Origin: an uncultured Oscillospiraceae bacterium
Lineage (GTDB): Bacteria; Bacillota; Clostridia; Oscillospirales; Acutalibacteraceae
Direction of reading: 5' to 3'
Assembly: GCA_900555545.1 (NCBI GenBank)
Contig: USLQ01000035.1
Coordinates: forward strand, 1-7,856
Length of the DNA stretch: 7,856 bases
The notes under the pieces were generated by a model. That model ran no database searches and was not told the origin of the DNA. It was given only the letters and a program-made list of their open reading frames with translations. A program made the position numbers and the translations under genes. Shown one piece after another: positions 5,575-7,856 of the stretch (position 1 is its first letter; the number at the start of each line of letters is the position of its first letter).

Positions 5575-6603
5575 TTACAGCTCAGCAAAGTACTTGATGG
5601 TGCGTACCATCTGGCTGGTGTAGCTGTTCTCGTTGTCATACCAGGCGACAACCTGTACCTGATAGGTATCGTCGTCGATCTTGGTAACCATCGTCTGGGT
5701 GGCGTCAAACAGGCTGCCGTAACGCATACCGACAACGTCGGAGGAGACGAGCTGCTCTTCGGTGTAGCCATAGCTCTCGGAAGCAGCAGCCTTCATCGCG
5801 GCATTGATGCTCTCCTTTGTGATATCCTTGCCCTTGACAACAGCGACAAGGATCGTGGTGGAGCCGGTCGGAACCGGAACACGCTGTGCAGAGCCAATCA
5901 GCTTGCCGTTGAGCTCCGGGATAACAAGGCCGATTGCCTTGGCAGCGCCCGTGGAGTTCGGGACAATGTTCTGCGCGCCAGCGCGGGCACGGCGAAGGTC
6001 ACCCTTGCGCTGCGGGCCGTCCAGGATCATCTGGTCGCCGGTGTAGGCGTGAACCGTGGTCATGATACCGGAGACGATCGGATAGGCCTTGTTCAGCGTG
6101 TCAGCCATCGGCGCGAGGCAGTTGGTTGTGCAGGAAGCGGCGGAGATGATCTGATCGTCAGCGGTCAGGGTCTTCTCGTTTACGGAGTAGACAATCGTCT
6201 TCAGGTCGTTGCCCGCAGGAGCGGAGATGACAACCTTCTTTGCGCCGGCCTCAATGTGGGCCATGCTCTTCTCTTTGCTGGTGTAGAAGCCTGTGCACTC
6301 CAGGACAACATCGATGCCCAGCTCGCCCCACGGGCACTCTTTTGCATCTTTAATGGCATAGATCTTGATCTCTTTGCCGTCCACGATGATGGAGTCCTCG
6401 GTCGCCTCGACGGTGTGCTTGTTCTCACCGATCTTGCCCAGGAAGGAGCCCTGAGCGGTATCATACTTGAGCAGGTGCGCCAGCATCTTGGGGCTGGTCA
6501 GATCGTTGATCGCAACAACCTCATAACCGTCGGCCTCGAACATCTGACGGAATGCCAGACGGCCGATGCGGCCGAAACCATTAATCGCAACTTTAACTGC
6601 CAT
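5575..6603 (-). CDS. gap: Glyceraldehyde-3-phosphate dehydrogenase, type I
   Basis: A 342-residue cytoplasmic glycolytic enzyme that converts glyceraldehyde 3-phosphate, NAD+ and phosphate to 1,3-bisphosphoglycerate and NADH. The Rossmann N-terminus has N-G-F-G-R-I-G-R (8-15), with N-D-L (33-35) where D34 would contact the NAD adenosine ribose and favour NAD+. The catalytic motif S-A-A-S-C158-T-T-N-C holds the nucleophilic cysteine, and H185 in T-T-V-H-A-Y-T is its base partner. The C-terminal W-Y-D-N-E-N-S-Y motif (321-328) is intact. ATG 6603 is chosen because GGAGG at 6613-6617 has a 9-base spacer and the protein begins directly with the family N-terminus. The frame extends 16 codons upstream, but those residues are not GAPDH-like. 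It is monocistronic, with its own promoter and terminator. No glycolytic neighbour gene is adjacent. Confidence 0.97.
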   Translation of the reverse strand: MAVKVAINGFGRIGRLAFRQMFEADGYEVVAINDLTSPKMLAHLLKYDTAQGSFLGKIGENKHTVEATEDSIIVDGKEIKIYAIKDAKECPWGELGIDVVLECTGFYTSKEKSMAHIEAGAKKVVISAPAGNDLKTIVYSVNEKTLTADDQIISAASCTTNCLAPMADTLNKAYPIVSGIMTTVHAYTGDQMILDGPQRKGDLRRARAGAQNIVPNSTGAAKAIGLVIPELNGKLIGSAQRVPVPTGSTTILVAVVKGKDITKESINAAMKAAASESYGYTEEQLVSSDVVGMRYGSLFDATQTMVTKIDDDTYQVQVVAWYDNENSYTSQMVRTIKYFAEL

Positions 6604-6629
6604 AATGAACATCCTCCAAAATAAAAAAT

Positions 6630-6645
6630 TTTGAGTTTCCTCAAA
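6630..6645 (-). other. Small hairpin in the gap 5' leader
   Basis: On the minus strand TTTGAG, a GAAA tetraloop, and CTCAAA form a 6-bp stem, followed by an A/T-rich run (complement of 6621-6629) just before the ribosome binding site. It sits near the 5' end of the expected transcript. It may stabilise the mRNA or act as a weak attenuator; the stem is short and AT-rich. Confidence 0.4.
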
Positions 6646-6664
6646 CCTCATTGGTTCATTTAAT

Positions 6665-6693
6665 ATTTTATCTCATTCTGATGCAAACTGCAA
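6665..6693 (-). promoter_or_regulatory. Promoter of gap
   Basis: On the minus strand TTGCAG (complement of 6688-6693), a 17-base spacer, and TAAAAT (complement of 6665-6670) form a plausible sigma-A promoter. The start would be near 6658, giving a leader of about 55 bases. An A-rich tract (complement of 6709-6715) lies upstream of the -35 and could act as an UP element. Confidence 0.6.
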
Positions 6694-6702
6694 GGGGAAA
6701 CA

Positions 6703-6720
6703 TTGTTATTTTTTTAACAC
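6703..6720 (-). promoter_or_regulatory. Rex-like operator candidate upstream of gap
   Basis: The 18-bp site fits the clostridial Rex pattern TTGTTAA-N4-TTAACAA at 12 of 14 defined positions, with inverted GTTA and TAAC at 6705-6708 and 6715-6718. Rex is a repressor that responds to the NADH/NAD+ ratio, and GAPDH is an NADH-producing step. The site lies upstream of the proposed -35 rather than over the promoter, which is unusual for a repressor, and it is AT-rich, so a chance match or an UP element remains possible. Confidence 0.35.
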
Positions 6721-6810
6721 CGAATTTACCAAAACTTTGTGCAGGCCGCCGAACGGACAGGCATCAATGTGCTGTTTGTACACCTATTTAGGGCAAGCCA
6801 CTTGATCAGG

Positions 6811-6862
6811 AAAACAGCAAGGGACTGCGGCATCAGTTGAATACCGGCAGTCCCTTGCTGTT
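6811..6862 (-). terminator. Terminator after the GPH transporter gene
   Basis: A perfect 16-bp stem (6813-6828 with 6847-6862) has an 18-base loop. On the minus strand it is followed by a short T-run (complement of 6811-6814). It begins 54 bases downstream of the transporter stop. Between it and the gap control region (about 6721-6810) I see nothing I can name. Confidence 0.8.
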
Positions 6863-6915
6863 GTAAGGAGGTGTATTGAAAGAGTGAACGAAAAGTCTAT
6901 CAGTCAACTGTGTCT

Positions 6916-7856
6916 TCAATCTTGCGTATCGCCGGGGAGATCCTGTGTCAACTCGGATTGATGACGCTCCGCGAGTTCTCTCTCGATCTGAGCCTTCTGC
7001 TCTTTGTTATCACGGACAAAGATAAACGGAATCAGGTACAGGAAGGAGGCGAGCGCGGGGAGTAACATGAACAGTGGCCATTGTGCGTTCAGGAATAGAT
7101 CCGTCTGTACCGGGAGCTCAGCGTCAAAGTGCAGGGCGGTAAAGATCGCACCGAACAGGAAACTCTTGAGCGCATCGATCATCTTGCTCGTCAGATTCTG
7201 CAGCGAGAAGGTGATGCCCTCCTTGCGTTTGCCGGTCTTCCACTCCATGTAGTCAATGGAGTCGCTCAGCAATGCCTTTTGTGCGATGGTGACTAAGGTG
7301 ATCGGGATATTTCCGATCGCCATCAGTACGATGACGGCGAGCATCTGTGGGATGGTGTCAAAACCGATAAAGTAGGCAATGATTCGCAGGACTACATTGC
7401 CGGCCTGCGCGAGAATGATGAGCCTTTTCATGCTGCCGACCCGGTCGGCAATCTTGACGGCGAAAAACATGCTCACCGTGCCGAGTGCGCCGATCAGGAT
7501 GCCGTAAATTGTCTGCGTGGTCTCACCGTTGATAATGGTATCGCCGATACGGATCTCCACGCAATATTTGAAGTAATAGATCCACGGGATGCAGCCGGAG
7601 ATCGCGTTGGAAAGCTGGGCCAGGATCAGCAGGATCAGCGTACGGTTATAACGGATTTCTTTAAGGTCCTGCCAGAGGGACTGCTTGGGCGGCGCGACAA
7701 ATTCTACGCGCTCTTTCGTCTTCATCGCGAAAATCGAGACAAGTTCACCGCCTAAGCCGAACACGATTGCACACAGGAGCAGCATGGTCCTTTCCGTTGT
7801 GTGGAGTGCTTCCGTCATCCCAAGGAAAAAAGGAATCGCGCCGACAATGGCTCCCC
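6916..7856 (-). CDS. GPH-family sugar:cation symporter (MFS), N-terminus outside window
   Basis: About 312 C-terminal residues are visible; the frame runs open through the window edge, so the start and first helices are missing. The hallmark of the glycoside-pentoside-hexuronide:cation symporter family (MelB, YicJ, XynP relatives) is present: D-S-I-D-Y-M-E-W-K-T-G-K-R-K-E-G followed by F-S-x-Q-N-L-x-S-K. Several hydrophobic helices are evident, and the protein ends in a long charged, Glu/Gln-rich cytoplasmic tail. It should import a sugar or glycoside with Na+ or H+. The substrate cannot be inferred from these residues, and no glycosidase gene is within the window. A terminator follows and no gene is co-transcribed downstream. 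An internal ATG at 7818 exists but the coding frame with hydrophobic residues continues upstream, so it is not the start. Confidence 0.9.
   Translation of the reverse strand, partial: GAIVGAIPFFLGMTEALHTTERTMLLLCAIVFGLGGELVSIFAMKTKERVEFVAPPKQSLWQDLKEIRYNRTLILLILAQLSNAISGCIPWIYYFKYCVEIRIGDTIINGETTQTIYGILIGALGTVSMFFAVKIADRVGSMKRLIILAQAGNVVLRIIAYFIGFDTIPQMLAVIVLMAIGNIPITLVTIAQKALLSDSIDYMEWKTGKRKEGITFSLQNLTSKMIDALKSFLFGAIFTALHFDAELPVQTDLFLNAQWPLFMLLPALASFLYLIPFIFVRDNKEQKAQIERELAERHQSELTQDLPGDTQD

Noticed and set aside
6049..6624. Open frame of 191 codons antisense to gap
   Set aside because: It mirrors highly conserved GAPDH codons and has no plausible ribosome binding site or family resemblance.
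1..7856. CRISPR array, insertion sequence, phage genes, tRNA or rRNA
   Set aside because: I saw no regularly spaced repeats, transposase or phage motifs, or tRNA-like cloverleaf. The region reads as ordinary chromosomal housekeeping DNA.

Overview
The window looks like chromosomal DNA from an anaerobic Clostridia-type Firmicute, plausibly a gut Oscillospirales or Ruminococcaceae relative. This rests on Shine-Dalgarno-rich starts, moderately high GC, a class III (oxygen-sensitive) ribonucleotide reductase operon, a small ECF sigma / zf-HC2 anti-sigma pair, and the style of the GAPDH and GPH transporter sequences. The taxonomic placement is inference.

Layout. (1) 2-358 (+): the 3' end of a multi-pass membrane protein. 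(2) 409-888 (+): an XRE-family HTH regulator, closed by a strong terminator at 908-939. (3) 940-1144: a dense control region for the nrd operon. It holds two sigma-A-like promoters, an inverted repeat spanning the -10 of the upstream one, and a pair of NrdR-box-like sites 31 bp apart that cover the -10 and leader of the downstream one. (4) 1145-4185 (+): an anaerobic ribonucleotide reductase operon of three genes, ending in a 14-bp-stem terminator. (5) 4298-5438 (-): an ECF sigma factor and its overlapping membrane anti-sigma factor, convergent with the nrd operon, with a possible self-recognised promoter. (6) 5575-6603 (-): glycolytic GAPDH with its own promoter, a Rex-like operator candidate and a terminator. 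(7) 6916-7856 (-): a GPH-family sugar/cation symporter cut by the window edge, followed by a terminator.

The main discovery is in the nrd operon. The 771-residue NrdD has the ATP-cone, the catalytic barrel and a zinc-ribbon-like segment, but it stops before a recognisable glycyl-radical loop. That loop (R-I-T-G-Y-L, followed by the usual NrdD C-terminal tail) is encoded by a separate 58-codon gene at 3494-3670 with its own strong ribosome binding site. It sits between nrdD and the radical-SAM activase nrdG. The class III reductase therefore appears to be split into a catalytic chain and a free-standing radical-carrying chain, recalling how GrcA/YfiD supplies a spare glycyl-radical domain to pyruvate formate-lyase. 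The stop TAA, a second in-frame stop, the dedicated Shine-Dalgarno and a novel N-terminal extension argue against a sequencing error.

Functionally, NrdG would abstract hydrogen from the glycine of the small chain, the large chain would use that radical to reduce NTPs to dNTPs, and NrdR would shut the operon down when dNTPs are plentiful. The sigma/anti-sigma pair, GAPDH and the transporter are separate transcription units.
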